From Methanobacteriota archaeon (GTDB taxonomy: Archaea; Altiarchaeota; Altiarchaeia; IMC4; QMZM01), in assembly GCA_903930485.1 (NCBI GenBank), contig CAIYYO010000283.1, positions 1-5,871 on the forward strand: 5,871 nucleotides of DNA. The letters are read 5' to 3'. Below are positions 5,437 to 5,871 of the stretch, piece by piece. Each line of letters begins with the position of its first letter. Position 1 is the stretch's first letter. The position numbers and the translations under genes were made by a program. Below the pieces are notes generated by a model. The model was not told the DNA's origin. It was given only the letters and a program-made list of their open reading frames with translations, and made no database searches.

Positions 5437-5871
5437 ATGAGGCACAAAGTCACGCTTATTCCCGGGGACGGCATAGGGCCCGAGGTGACGGGCTCGGCCG
5501 TGAAAGTCATAGAGGCTTCCGGCGTCTCGATCGATTTCGAGAACGCCGAGGCGGGCGAGAAGGTGATGAAAAAAGAGGGCACGCCTCTTCCTGAATACGT
5601 CCTTGAAAGCGTCAGGAAGAACAAGACGGCTCTCAAAGGACCGATAACGACGCCCGTCGGTTCCGGCTTCAGGAGCGTGAACGTTGCGCTGCGCCAGGCG
5701 CTTGACCTGTACGCATGCGTCCGCCCGGCGCGCCTTTACGCAGGCGTTCCTTCCAGATACGACAAAGTAGACATCGTCATCGTCAGGGAGAACACCGAGG
5801 ACCTCTACGCCGGCATCGAGTTTGACAGGGGCAGTGCCCAGGCTGCCGCGCTGGCGAAGCTGGCGGGCGGA
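5437..5871 (+). CDS. Isocitrate dehydrogenase-like beta-decarboxylating dehydrogenase (3' partial)
   Basis: The first 145 residues of a cytoplasmic NAD(P)-dependent enzyme that would oxidatively decarboxylate isocitrate to 2-oxoglutarate. The start is LIPGDGIGPEV (7-17), the family's N-terminal signature. The stretch TTPVGSGFRSVNVALRQ (71-87) and LDLYACVRP (89-97) follow, then VRENTEDLYAGIE (116-128). The E. coli isocitrate-binding residues Ser113, Asn115, Arg119, Arg129, Arg153 and Tyr160 align with S80, N82, R86, R96, R117 and Y124. Ser80 and Asn82 argue against isopropylmalate dehydrogenase; homoisocitrate-type enzymes are less easily excluded. The residues that choose NAD or NADP lie beyond the window. 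The ATG starts 3 nt after the isomerase stop codon with an AAGGA-like site about 7 nt upstream, so the two genes are almost certainly co-transcribed. Confidence 0.9.
   Translation, partial: MRHKVTLIPGDGIGPEVTGSAVKVIEASGVSIDFENAEAGEKVMKKEGTPLPEYVLESVRKNKTALKGPITTPVGSGFRSVNVALRQALDLYACVRPARLYAGVPSRYDKVDIVIVRENTEDLYAGIEFDRGSAQAAALAKLAGG

Noticed and set aside
5088..5636. A minus-strand open frame opposite the isomerase and dehydrogenase genes.
   Set aside because: It spans two well-supported plus-strand genes and has no recognisable domain.

Overview
The window reads as archaeal chromosome. The main evidence is a complete type-2 (methanogen-type) seryl-tRNA synthetase, a rare class known mainly from methanogens and apparently from a few other archaeal lineages. 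Supporting signs are AT-rich TATA boxes about 26-27 nt before two start codons (a spacing that predicts leaderless mRNAs), frequent AGG and ATA codons, and exported proteins with Thr-rich linkers and many N-X-S/T sequons. I cannot place it more finely. A methanogen-related euryarchaeon or a DPANN-type archaeon would both fit.

Layout: (1) 2-367, +: the 3' end of an open frame. Its first ~40 residues are the middle of adenylosuccinate synthetase (PurA), and it then passes without a break into the end of a CBS-domain pair. This join is the oddest point in the window. (2) 417-1928, +: serS2, complete. It is followed by ~95 nt holding two hairpins and what looks like a second, diverged copy of the last ~11 serS2 codons. 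(3) 3611-2072, -: a two-gene unit encoding a small Cys-rich lipoprotein and a membrane-anchored, outward-facing protein with two tandem thioredoxin folds (each CPHC). (4) 3612-3714: divergent promoter region. (5) 3715-4872, +: a cysteine-free polytopic membrane protein resembling the DUF318/ArsP-type permeases. (6) 4927-5871, +: a small subunit of the aconitase/isopropylmalate isomerase family, followed 3 nt later by the start of an isocitrate dehydrogenase-like gene that runs off the window.

How they may work together: the last two genes probably form a metabolic operon catalysing the isomerase and oxidative decarboxylation steps from citrate to 2-oxoglutarate, or the homologous steps of a 2-oxoacid chain-elongation pathway. 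The lipoprotein, tandem-thioredoxin protein and divergent permease form a candidate cell-surface redox and transport module. Its substrate is unknown, and this is the least characterised part of the window. serS2 is housekeeping translation. No CRISPR array, tRNA, rRNA or insertion sequence was found.
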